This document shows, one piece after another, positions 1 through 7,875 of a DNA stretch of 64,000 bases. Source of the stretch: Vagococcus humatus (GTDB lineage: Bacteria > Bacillota > Bacilli > Lactobacillales > Vagococcaceae). A model generated the notes under the pieces. That model worked only from the letters and a program-made list of their open reading frames with translations. It did not search any database and had not been told where the DNA came from. The stretch is from the NCBI RefSeq assembly GCF_003950325.1, contig NZ_PXZH01000001.1, forward strand, positions 868,001 to 932,000, in the 5' to 3' direction. The stretch's first letter is position 1, and every line of letters begins with the position of its first letter. The position numbers and the translations under genes were made by a program.

Positions 1-768
1 GCTTATAAACATGACAAAACAGGTAATTTGGCGGTTAGAACCCTTGAACAACGAATCAAATATCTATTTGATTTAGATGACGACGATTTTAAAAATTTAA
101 CTTCCATTGATTTACTCAACTTAGTATTATCAAAAAAAGATGTTAAAAATTTCGGTGTAGCACTGCCTATTGATAAAAAACAAGTCAAAGTAACAGGAGT
201 GACTCAATTAAGCTATGCTATAAATAATTATAAAGAAACCGAAGAACAAATTATTCAAATAAATGGTGCGTATTCTACCAAAGAAGGCAATTTACAAGCC
301 ACTTTAGGACGTCGTAAATTTCTAGATTTTGCTAACTACATCTATAATTTTACTGTTCAACCTAATATGCTTTCTAAAAATGTTTTAGGTGTTGAAGTAG
401 AACCCTATACATTAGCTGATTATAACTGGTTTAAAAAAGGTGCCTTGAGGGCTGCACAAACCAATCAATCTAGTTCAACAGGTAGTTATGTAGGATACGG
501 AATGTTTATTGAGTTGAAAGAAAATGAAGATCTAATTCAGCCTAACTTTAACCACTACATTTCAACCACTAAAAAAAATGATGTTTATCTCATCGATTTT
601 ACTTTATTAGCTAATTACCTAGCTCAAAACGAACAAGCAATTCATAGTATAGAACTTTATCTTGCTCAAAATATTCAATTAGAATTTATTGGACTGGATG
701 CCTTAGAAAAAAATGGAGTAGAAATTAAAGATATGGCTGAAGCTAGAAAAATTAATATAGAGGAGTAA
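1..768 (+). CDS. cas7: Cas7 (Csh2-like) type I-B Cascade backbone protein, 5'-partial
   Basis: This is the C-terminal part of a Cas7 RAMP protein, which polymerises along crRNA to form the Cascade backbone. The frame is open to the left edge, so the true start and the usual N-terminal NPNGDP-type segment lie outside; the internal TTG at 28 is not the start. The visible part carries the FG-x-ALPI segment, a VTG-x-TQLSYA strand, an AYSTKEG patch with a following LGRRKF stretch, and the conserved loop before GYGMFIELKE; together these resemble Csh2/DevR-family Cas7. cas5 follows after 6 nt, with its ribosome site GAGGAG overlapping the cas7 end. The subtype is inferred from general resemblance and the pairing with a Cas5h-like gene. 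Confidence 0.8.
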   Translation, partial: AYKHDKTGNLAVRTLEQRIKYLFDLDDDDFKNLTSIDLLNLVLSKKDVKNFGVALPIDKKQVKVTGVTQLSYAINNYKETEEQIIQINGAYSTKEGNLQATLGRRKFLDFANYIYNFTVQPNMLSKNVLGVEVEPYTLADYNWFKKGALRAAQTNQSSSTGSYVGYGMFIELKENEDLIQPNFNHYISTTKKNDVYLIDFTLLANYLAQNEQAIHSIELYLAQNIQLEFIGLDALEKNGVEIKDMAEARKINIEE

Positions 769-774
769 AAACTA

Positions 775-1518
775 ATGAGAGTTCTGACATTTAATTTAAG
801 TGGTGATTTAGCCTGTTTTAAGCAAGCCACAAGCTTTGATATGTCTACCGAATTAATTTTGACTTATGACATTATACCTATAACTGTTTTAAAAGGAATC
901 ATTGGAGCTGTTTTAGGTTATAAAGGACTAGCAGATGCTTACAAAAATCATAGACAACCAGAATATATAGATAAACTAAAAAATGTAGGTATTGGAATTC
1001 AACCTGTTCGATTAGGTACTAAGTTTACTCAACAAATAACTAATACAACAGGTTTTGCTAATGAGGGAGCTTTACCAAAAACTACAGTAGGAATAGGTCA
1101 AACTGCTATCATTAAACAAGAAATTTTAGCAGATATTAGTTATGATATATATCTAACAGATGAATTTGATGATTTTGATAAACTTTACCATAAATTAATG
1201 AGCAAACAAACTGCATTCCCCATTGTTTTAGGAAGAAAAGGTTTCTCTGCTCAAATTTCTAATGTTCAGTGTTTAGATACTACTATAGTTAAGGGATTCA
1301 GTGGCAACCTAAATTCCATTGGACTATACAATCTTGTTCAAACCAATAAAAACACTCTTTTTAGCACTCAGAGAGAAACTTATCAATATATTTTAGAACT
1401 GCCTGTCACATATAATGACTTAATGATGTACGAGTTTGAACCTGTTTACTATTCTGATGCTAATATTACATATGATGGAGAAGTTTTAAAAGATACAGCA
1501 ATTGCCATAATTAGATAA
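775..1518 (+). CDS. cas5: Cas5 (Cas5h/I-B type) Cascade subunit
   Basis: This 247-residue RAMP protein has the Cas5 N-terminal signature: a first beta strand (VLTFNLSGDLACFK), then the P-x-T-x-LKGIIGAVLGYKG glycine-rich helix near residues 35-50 that is typical of Cas5. Cas5 caps the 5' handle of the crRNA in Cascade. It lies 6 nt after cas7 and has a GGAG ribosome site. It is the last gene of its operon: a strong terminator begins about 10 nt after the stop codon. In common I-B loci cas3 and the adaptation genes follow cas5; here they do not, so any cas3, cas8 and cas6 must be upstream of the window, elsewhere, or absent. Confidence 0.82.
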   Translation: MRVLTFNLSGDLACFKQATSFDMSTELILTYDIIPITVLKGIIGAVLGYKGLADAYKNHRQPEYIDKLKNVGIGIQPVRLGTKFTQQITNTTGFANEGALPKTTVGIGQTAIIKQEILADISYDIYLTDEFDDFDKLYHKLMSKQTAFPIVLGRKGFSAQISNVQCLDTTIVKGFSGNLNSIGLYNLVQTNKNTLFSTQRETYQYILELPVTYNDLMMYEFEPVYYSDANITYDGEVLKDTAIAIIR

Positions 1519-1524
1519 ACTAAA

Positions 1525-1567
1525 AAACTTTCAAGTTAGAAATTTGTGCTAACTTGAAGGTTTTTTA
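1525..1567 (+). terminator. Rho-independent terminator of the cas operon
   Basis: An inverted repeat CTTTCAAGTTAG / CTAACTTGAAGG with a 9-nt loop is followed by TTTTTTA. It closes the cas7-cas5 transcript. The remaining roughly 190 bases before the next gene contain no CRISPR repeats. Confidence 0.85.
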
Positions 1568-1700
1568 CTGACTACTAAACTTCTCTTTTTATTTCATAAA
1601 ATCATCTTTTATTGATTCTTATATTAAATAAACCTAGTTCTTTATTACAATTTAAATTTAATCTTGTTTTTTCATTTATATAGGTTTATATTAAAAATAA

Positions 1701-1729
1701 GTTATGAAACAACTAAGTTTTATCATAAC
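1701..1729. promoter_or_regulatory. Inverted repeat upstream of the zinc alcohol dehydrogenase, possible operator
   Basis: GTTATGA and TCATAAC form 7-bp arms around a 15-nt centre that itself contains AAC/GTT. It lies about 30 nt before the ribosome site of the gene starting at 1761, where a repressor site would be expected. No known regulator consensus was recognised. Confidence 0.3.
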
Positions 1730-1760
1730 GACTAGTAGATAAAATCTGGGAGGAAATTTA

Positions 1761-2822
1761 ATGACTAACAAAATGAAAACCTTATCATATATCGAACCTG
1801 GAAAAATTGACGTACTTGAAAAAGATATTCCAAAATTATCTGCAGACACAGATGCAATTGTCAGACTTGTTAAAACAACTATTTGTGGAACAGATCTTCA
1901 TATCATTGCTGGACATACACCTGAAGTACCTGAAGGACTAACGCTTGGTCATGAAGGTGTTGGTGTTATTGAACAAATTGGTGACTCAGTTAACAACTTT
2001 AAAGTTGGTGACAAAGTTATTATCTCTTGTATTACAGCTTGCGGTCACTGCGATTATTGTAAACGTCAAATGTATTCACACTGTGCTGATGGCGGTTGGA
2101 ATCTAGGACATTTAATTGATGGGACACAGGCAGAATACGTTCGCATTCATCATGCTGATAATAGTTTGTATCATATTCCTAAAAATATTACCGATGAAGG
2201 AGCTGTGATGCTAAGTGACATCTTACCGACTGGTTTTGAAATTGGCGTCTTAGATGGTCACGTTCAACCTGGTCAAACTATTGCCTTAGTCGGCGCAGGT
2301 CCTGTTGGATTATCTGCTTTACTAACTGCGCAATTCTTTTCACCTGCTACTATTATTGTTATGGATTTAGATGATAACAGACTCCAAGTAGCTAAAGAAT
2401 TTGGGGCAACTCATGTCATTAATTCAGCTAATAAAGAAGATGCCATTAAACAAATAATGGAAATTACAAATAACGTTGGAGTAGATGTTGCTATGGAAGC
2501 GGTTGGCTATCCAACTACTTTTGACTTATGTCAACAAATTATCGCTCCAGGAGGACATATTTCTAATTTAGGAGTTCACGGAGAACCTGTTACTTTTGAA
2601 TTAAATAAATTATGGATTAAGAACATCTCCTTATCAACTGGCTTAGTTAACACTTCTAGTACGCCAATGCTTTTAAAAACAGTTAATGCAGGCAAACTTG
2701 AGCCAAATGAGTTAATTACTCATCATTTTAATTTTAATCAAATTCTGGAAGCTTATGATATTTTCAAACATGCAGATGATAATAAAGCGTTAAAACTTAT
2801 TATTTCTTTTGATGAAGTCTAG
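1761..2822 (+). CDS. Zinc-dependent NAD(P) alcohol dehydrogenase (MDR family)
   Basis: This 353-residue medium-chain dehydrogenase has catalytic zinc ligands Cys42 and His64-Glu65 (GHEGVG motif). Structural zinc cysteines are at 94, 97, 100 and 108, and the GAGPVG Rossmann motif is near 178-183. Such enzymes interconvert alcohols and aldehydes or ketones; the exact substrate cannot be read from sequence. The start is supported by GGGAGG 8 nt upstream. It is a single-gene unit ending in a bidirectional terminator shared with the convergent DhaT gene. Secondary alcohol or 2,3-butanediol dehydrogenase activity is possible but unproven. Confidence 0.85.
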   Translation: MTNKMKTLSYIEPGKIDVLEKDIPKLSADTDAIVRLVKTTICGTDLHIIAGHTPEVPEGLTLGHEGVGVIEQIGDSVNNFKVGDKVIISCITACGHCDYCKRQMYSHCADGGWNLGHLIDGTQAEYVRIHHADNSLYHIPKNITDEGAVMLSDILPTGFEIGVLDGHVQPGQTIALVGAGPVGLSALLTAQFFSPATIIVMDLDDNRLQVAKEFGATHVINSANKEDAIKQIMEITNNVGVDVAMEAVGYPTTFDLCQQIIAPGGHISNLGVHGEPVTFELNKLWIKNISLSTGLVNTSSTPMLLKTVNAGKLEPNELITHHFNFNQILEAYDIFKHADDNKALKLIISFDEV

Positions 2823-2856
2823 GTACCACTAACATTAGCTTGTTATTTTTATACTA

Positions 2857-2898
2857 AAAAGAAGAGAGGCTGGCCCAAGGGCTAGTCTCTCTTCTTTT
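2857..2898. terminator. Bidirectional terminator between convergent dehydrogenase genes
   Basis: A long stem formed by AAGAAGAGAGGCTGGCCC and its near-complement, with a 3-nt loop, is flanked by A-rich and T-rich runs. It can therefore stop transcription from both sides. Confidence 0.85.
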
Positions 2899-2914
2899 GT
2901 TGTAAATTATTTAC

Positions 2915-4075
2915 TTAAAATGCTTCATCAAACAAAGCAATAATATCTTCTACATTACCTTTACGTGGGTTACTGAAAGCATTTCCGTCTTTAAGAGCAT
3001 TTTCTGCCATTAATTGGAAATCTTCACGTTTAACACCCATTTCTTCTAATGTTGCAGGAATACCTACATCTGTTGCTAATTGACGCATTGCATCAATTGC
3101 TTTATCTGCAGCATCACGTACAGATAAACCCTCAATATTTTCACCCATAAATTCTGCAATATCAGCAAAACGTTGAGGATTAGAAACAATGTTAAATTTC
3201 TCAACAGTTGGTAATAAAATAGCATTTGCCACACCGTGAGCCATATCATATTGTCCACCTAATTGGTGAGCCATTGCGTGAACATAGCCTAAATTAGCAT
3301 TGTTAAATGCCATACCAGCTAATAATGAAGCGTTAGCCATGTTAGTACGTGCTTCAATGTTTTCACCATTAGCTACTGCTTGACGTAAGTTAGTACTAAT
3401 TAATTTAATTGCTTGAATAGCAACTGCGTCTGTGACAGGGTTAGCATCTTTAGAAACATAAGACTCAATAGCATGAGTTAAAGCATCCATACCTGTTGCA
3501 GCTGTTAATCCAGCAGGAACACCTAACATAAGTAATGGATCATTAATAGATACTAATGGCACATTGCGCCAGCTAACGATAACAAATTTTAAGTGAGTTT
3601 CTGTGTTAGTTAACACACAGTGACGTGTTACCTCACTTGCTGTACCAGCTGTTGTATTAACTGCAACAATTGGAGGTAGAGCATTCGTTAATGTTTCAAT
3701 TCCAGCTAATTCAGTTAAAGGCTGTGTATGGCTGATTGCAATAGCAATTCCTTTACCACAGTCATGAGCAGAGCCTCCACCTACTGTGATAACTCCATCA
3801 CATTTTTCAGCTTCATACATTTCTTTTCCTTCTAAACAGTTGGCAATTTTAGGGTTAGGTTCTACGCCATCGTAAATAGCGTACTCAATGCCACTTGCTT
3901 TTAAGGAAGCTTCTACTTGTTTAACAGGTCCATTTTCTAAATTTTTTAAAAATGAATCAGTAACAATTAAAGGTTTTTTAACATTTAAAATTTTAACTCG
4001 TTCACCTGTTACCTCAACAGATCCTGGTCCAAAAAAGTTAACACTTGGTAAAAGATAATCATAATAACGCATCAT
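2915..4075 (-). CDS. dhaT: 1,3-propanediol dehydrogenase (iron-containing alcohol dehydrogenase)
   Basis: DhaT reduces 3-hydroxypropionaldehyde to 1,3-propanediol with NADH, the electron-sink step of glycerol fermentation. The 386-residue protein resembles Klebsiella DhaT throughout as I recall it, including the nearly identical TTAGTASEVTRHCVLTNTET stretch near 141-160. The NAD loop GGGSAHD is at 99-105. Likely iron ligands are Asp197, His201, His266 and His280. ATG-ATG with GGAAGGA upstream supports the start. Regulation is likely redox-linked, since a Rex-type operator sits upstream. The partner B12-dependent glycerol dehydratase is not in the window, but the B12 pathway is. A related lactaldehyde or 1-propanol role (PduQ-like) cannot be excluded. 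Confidence 0.88.
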   Translation of the reverse strand: MMRYYDYLLPSVNFFGPGSVEVTGERVKILNVKKPLIVTDSFLKNLENGPVKQVEASLKASGIEYAIYDGVEPNPKIANCLEGKEMYEAEKCDGVITVGGGSAHDCGKGIAIAISHTQPLTELAGIETLTNALPPIVAVNTTAGTASEVTRHCVLTNTETHLKFVIVSWRNVPLVSINDPLLMLGVPAGLTAATGMDALTHAIESYVSKDANPVTDAVAIQAIKLISTNLRQAVANGENIEARTNMANASLLAGMAFNNANLGYVHAMAHQLGGQYDMAHGVANAILLPTVEKFNIVSNPQRFADIAEFMGENIEGLSVRDAADKAIDAMRQLATDVGIPATLEEMGVKREDFQLMAENALKDGNAFSNPRKGNVEDIIALFDEAF

Positions 4076-4106
4076 ATTCTTCCTTCCTATCTATCTAATC
4101 TAATTT

Positions 4107-4134
4107 AGTATAAAATCATCCTTGTTATTGTTAA
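4107..4134 (-). promoter_or_regulatory. Probable sigma-A promoter of dhaT
   Basis: On the minus strand TTAACA (-35) and TATACT (-10) are separated by 16 nt, about 30 nt upstream of the dhaT start codon. Confidence 0.5.
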
Positions 4135-4155
4135 TCGGCTAATTTAGCAAAAAGA

Positions 4156-4173
4156 TTGTTAACCTTTTAACAA
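4156..4173. promoter_or_regulatory. Rex operator upstream of dhaT
   Basis: The 18-mer TTGTTAACCTTTTAACAA is an exact match to the Rex operator consensus TTGTTAANNNNTTAACAA known from clostridia and related Firmicutes. Rex is the NADH-sensing repressor of fermentative dehydrogenases. The site lies about 80 nt from the dhaT start, just upstream of the proposed -35 box, so binding and mechanism are inferred. Confidence 0.65.
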
Positions 4174-4205
4174 TTTAAATTATAGACCGTTTATCTAAAA
4201 AAATT

Positions 4206-4240
4206 AACGGACATATTTGCGAATGTGTCCGTTTTTCTTT
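4206..4240 (+). terminator. Orphan terminator-like hairpin in the dhaT upstream region
   Basis: AACGGACATATT and AATGTGTCCGTT form a 12-bp stem (one G-U pair on the plus strand) with a 4-nt loop, followed by TTTCTTT. No gene precedes it on the plus strand. The rest of 4076-4439 holds the dhaT promoter, the Rex site and a TATAAT box at 4388-4393 ahead of the gene at 4440; I see nothing else there. Confidence 0.5.
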
Positions 4241-4439
4241 GTGAATACCCTCTTTTTATAAAAATAAAAAACATCTAATTTAAGCCCTTACATAATTGCT
4301 TTTATCATCTTTTCATCTTAGTGTATATTTATCCTACTAAAGAGATAGCTTCAATGAGAAATTAGTTATTTTTTTCACGTTATCAAGTATAATAAAAAGT
4401 ATCTAAAAGAAGATAAACAATGATAGGAGCTTATTATAT

Positions 4440-5450
4440 ATGTATTCACAAACTAAAAAGATTATTGACACCCAATTAAATCATAACTATCCAGGTGTTT
4501 CTTATGCTATATTTGACCAACAAAAATGGTGCCCTCACTTTGCGGGCTATCAGCAACTTATCCCAACTCCTGAGCTAGTCACGAAGCATACTATTTTTGA
4601 TATAGCTTCTTTAACTAAAGTAGTTTGTACCACCACTGTTTTGCTACAACTACTAGAAACAAATGATATTGACTTAGAAAAAAGTATTCATTTTTATCTG
4701 CCAGATATAAAAGCTGATTCCGTTACATTAAGACATTTATTAACCCATACTTCGATGATTCAGGGATTTATCCCTAACCGAGATAGTCTTTCCCAACCTG
4801 ACCTAATGACGGCTCTTAAACAACTAACTCCGTCTCCTTTAATAGGCAAACAAGTACAGTACTCAGATACCAACTTTATTTGGCTAGGGTTTTTATTAGA
4901 AAAACTATTTCAACAAGACTTATTTTCGATTTTTCAAAAACAAGTATTAGACCCTTTGGAAATGACTCACAGCTTTTTTAATCTTCCTCCTACTAGCTTA
5001 CCTCTTGTAGCTGCTACGGAACAACATAGCAACAGAGGGGTAATCAAAGGCGAAGTACACGACCCTAAAGCCTTTGTTTTAAAACAACACTGCGGTAGTG
5101 CTGGTCTTTTTTCATCTTTAACTGATCTCATGCTATTTACTAATATGCTTTTAAAAAATGGCCAAAGTCCTTCTGGAAAAACGTTTCTAAAAGAAAAAAC
5201 TATTCAGTTACTGACACAAGATCATACTCCTTCTCGCACTTTAGGGCGGTCTTTAGGTTGGGATTTACTACGCTATGAAAATCGGACCTTTTTATATCAT
5301 ACTGGCTATACAGGTACCTTTTTATTGGTAGATCCCTTTAATCAGCAGTCCTTTATTTTTTTATCCAATGCTCTTCATCCAACTAACCACAGACAAGCTT
5401 ACCTAGCAAGTCGCAAACTTTTGCTTGAAACTTACCTACATGAAATCTAA
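4440..5450 (+). CDS. Serine hydrolase of the class C beta-lactamase / esterase family
   Basis: This 336-residue protein has the penicillin-recognising fold: catalytic Ser57-x-x-Lys60 (SLTK), Tyr141 in a YSDTN segment standing in for the YxN motif, and His287-Thr288-Gly289 in place of KTG. The LLTHTS signature lies near residues 100-105. Members cleave D-amino peptides, esters or beta-lactams; the substrate here is unknown. No signal peptide or membrane anchor is visible, so it is probably cytoplasmic, which argues against a role as a secreted beta-lactamase. It is monocistronic, starts behind AGGAG, and ends at a terminator shared with kup. Confidence 0.8.
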   Translation: MYSQTKKIIDTQLNHNYPGVSYAIFDQQKWCPHFAGYQQLIPTPELVTKHTIFDIASLTKVVCTTTVLLQLLETNDIDLEKSIHFYLPDIKADSVTLRHLLTHTSMIQGFIPNRDSLSQPDLMTALKQLTPSPLIGKQVQYSDTNFIWLGFLLEKLFQQDLFSIFQKQVLDPLEMTHSFFNLPPTSLPLVAATEQHSNRGVIKGEVHDPKAFVLKQHCGSAGLFSSLTDLMLFTNMLLKNGQSPSGKTFLKEKTIQLLTQDHTPSRTLGRSLGWDLLRYENRTFLYHTGYTGTFLLVDPFNQQSFIFLSNALHPTNHRQAYLASRKLLLETYLHEI

Positions 5451-5452
5451 AA

Positions 5453-5488
5453 AAAGACTAAGCGAAAAATATTTTTCGCTTAGTCTTT
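5453..5488. terminator. Bidirectional terminator between the serine hydrolase and kup
   Basis: A perfect inverted repeat with arms AAAGACTAAGCGAAAAAT forms an uninterrupted stem between two convergent genes. Confidence 0.85.
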
Positions 5489-5515
5489 ACTTATAATTAT
5501 TACTTAAAAATTAAC

Positions 5516-7567
5516 TTATTCTTCTTCGTCTTCTTCATATTCAGAACAAAAATCATGAACATAAACTTGTTTTAAAGGACGACACTGTTTCAAATTAACT
5601 ACATCCATCATAAAAGGAACATGTTCCATTTTCACATCACTATACTCTAAACCAAACCATTTTGCAGGAGAAACTGCAATAGATTTCAAGAAAAACTTAG
5701 CTTGTAAAATCATTTTTTCAACTGTTTTTAACCCTGTTCCTCTTGCTAGTTCTTCACGGATTAATACAAAACAAAAATCGCCAACTTCTCTATTAGGAAT
5801 AATCGTGTAACGTTGCGGTTGTTTAGGTAATTTTCCTTGTTCCATTAACTCATTAACTATTTGGCGTAAATATAAGTTAATATTTTGGCTTCGTCTAAAT
5901 CCTAATCGCAATTGAACGTTCACAATGCAATCTGTTCCCATCATATCAACATGATATTCACCAGTAAAAGGCTCATCAGTCACTAGTACGTTAACGAACC
6001 AATATACTTTTGCCCGTTTAGGTTTTTTATCTAAAATAGAATAAAGAATTTCTTTTCCAATTAAGTGACCTTTTAAATTGCTTGTTAAAAAGACAACATT
6101 AGTTTGATAAAGAGGAACAGATTTATCTTCTTTTAAGGCAATTAGCTGATCCATATAATCATAAAGAGAGACTTTTTGCGATTCTCTTTCTTCGATGATA
6201 GAACCTTGTTCCCAAATAATCATGACAAATAAAATCGCTAATGCCATAAATACCGCAACAAAACCACCGTGGAAAAATTTAGTCGCACTGGAAATAAAGA
6301 AAATAGTTTCAATAGAACCAAAGAAGATAAACATCAGAAAAGCTAAAATCTTTGGTACTTGTTTTTCTAATAAATAAAACAGTAATAAAATAGTTGTCAT
6401 CAACATAGTTACTGTAATGGCTAATCCATAAGCCGACTCCATTCTAGTAGAAGTTCGGAAGAAAAACACAATGCCTATACACAAAACAAACAATAACCAG
6501 TTAACAGCTGGTATATATAATTGGCCTTTTTGATTCGTTGGGTAAACAATTTTAAGTCTAGGAAGTAATTTTAATTTGATTGCTTCAGAAACTAAGGTAT
6601 ACGAACCAGAAATCAAAGCTTGAGATGCAATCACTGCAGCTACTGTGGCAAATGCTACCCCTATAACAGACAATGATTTTGGCATCATTCTAAAAAATGG
6701 ATTTAATAACTCAACTTGTTGATAGTAGGGATTATCTTTAATAGCAATAATCCAAGCTGCTTGACCAAAGTAATTACAAATCAAACATAATTTAATGTAA
6801 GGCCAGCTTCCTAAAATATTTTGACGGCCAACATGACCCATATCAGAATACAATGCTTCAGCCCCAGTAGTGGCTAAGAACACACTTCCTAAAATAAAAA
6901 TACCTGCTTTATTTTCAGGACTCATTAAAAGATGAATAGCATAATAAGGATTTAAAGCTTTAATCACTGCAGGGTTGCCGATAAAATTATAAAGACCAAT
7001 CCCTCCGATAAAAGTAAACCATGCTAACATAACTGGGCCAAAAGCACGACCAACACTTTCTGTCCCAAATTTTTGAATAATAAACAACACACAGATAATA
7101 GCTATGGTAATGACAATAATGACATTTTGATTTTCACCAAATAAATCGTAAAACATAGGGATTCCTCTTAACCCTTCAATAGCTGTTGTAATAGTAACAG
7201 CCGGGGTTAATACGCCGTCTGCTAACAAGGCAGCTCCACCAATCATAGCTGGTATGATCAAATATTTACTCATTTTTTTAACTAGCGTATATAAAGAAAA
7301 AATACCACCTTCACCGTGGTTATCTGCTCGTAAAGCAATCAGCACATATTTAACTGTAGTAAGTAACGTTAATGTCCATACAATCAGCGAAACAGCTCCA
7401 ATAATAAAGTCTTCCGATACATGAGCAAGACCACCATTCCCTTCAATAATTGCCTTCATTACATATAAGGGACTTGTTCCAATATCTCCGTACACAACCC
7501 CCATTGCCACTAAGGCACCGCCAATACTAAACGTATCAATTCGACGACTTAATGCTTTTTTTTCCAA
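5516..7567 (-). CDS. kup: Kup-family potassium uptake protein
   Basis: This 683-residue membrane protein is a K+/H+ symporter of the KUP/HAK family. The N-terminal half shows the family signature GVVYGDIGTSPLYV near residue 23-36 and a conserved ALRADNHGEGGIFSLY segment. About twelve membrane helices are followed by a cytoplasmic C-terminal domain of roughly 200 residues and an acidic tail. The start codon is TTG, chosen because GGAGGAAG lies just upstream and no better ATG exists. In lactococci Kup proteins are controlled by direct c-di-AMP binding; no c-di-AMP riboswitch was found in the roughly 300-bp upstream region. Confidence 0.95.
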   Translation of the reverse strand: MEKKALSRRIDTFSIGGALVAMGVVYGDIGTSPLYVMKAIIEGNGGLAHVSEDFIIGAVSLIVWTLTLLTTVKYVLIALRADNHGEGGIFSLYTLVKKMSKYLIIPAMIGGAALLADGVLTPAVTITTAIEGLRGIPMFYDLFGENQNVIIVITIAIICVLFIIQKFGTESVGRAFGPVMLAWFTFIGGIGLYNFIGNPAVIKALNPYYAIHLLMSPENKAGIFILGSVFLATTGAEALYSDMGHVGRQNILGSWPYIKLCLICNYFGQAAWIIAIKDNPYYQQVELLNPFFRMMPKSLSVIGVAFATVAAVIASQALISGSYTLVSEAIKLKLLPRLKIVYPTNQKGQLYIPAVNWLLFVLCIGIVFFFRTSTRMESAYGLAITVTMLMTTILLLFYLLEKQVPKILAFLMFIFFGSIETIFFISSATKFFHGGFVAVFMALAILFVMIIWEQGSIIEERESQKVSLYDYMDQLIALKEDKSVPLYQTNVVFLTSNLKGHLIGKEILYSILDKKPKRAKVYWFVNVLVTDEPFTGEYHVDMMGTDCIVNVQLRLGFRRSQNINLYLRQIVNELMEQGKLPKQPQRYTIIPNREVGDFCFVLIREELARGTGLKTVEKMILQAKFFLKSIAVSPAKWFGLEYSDVKMEHVPFMMDVVNLKQCRPLKQVYVHDFCSEYEEDEEE

Positions 7568-7801
7568 TTTTCTTCCTCCTTAGTCATCTCGTTTTAATAA
7601 GATAACCCTTCAATTCTTTTTCTCTAAAATAATGAAAATAATTGTACTTCTTTCAAATCCAACAGAGCAAATTATATGCTTTTTTAGTTAAATGTCAATG
7701 TAATTTTTTACAGATTATTTTTTCTTTTTTTGATTATTTTATACAGTTTATTTATCCATTTTTTTAACTATTTAAACTTCGTATAAACTATGAAAAAATC
7801 A

Positions 7802-7830
7802 TTAGTTATCTGAACTATCTATGTTAAAAT
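7802..7830 (+). promoter_or_regulatory. Probable sigma-A promoter of the YfhO-family gene
   Basis: TTAGTT and TAAAAT are separated by 17 nt, with a TG dinucleotide making an extended -10. The rest of the 308-bp divergent region 7568-7875 is AT-rich and I see nothing else in it. Confidence 0.5.
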
Positions 7831-7875
7831 AAAGTTAACTTTATTATTGAACTCTCATTAAAGGAGCTTTTCAAC

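Noticed and set aside
1519-1760. Possible CRISPR array behind cas5
   Set aside because: No repeated unit of 25-40 bases with spacers is present; only a terminator and AT-rich sequence with an unrelated inverted repeat.
4191-4274. 27-codon frame as a real gene
   Set aside because: Weak ribosome site, no recognisable product and overlap with a hairpin; kept only as part of a finding.
7568-7875. c-di-AMP riboswitch upstream of kup
   Set aside because: The region is uniformly AT-rich and lacks the G-rich conserved segments of the ydaO motif.
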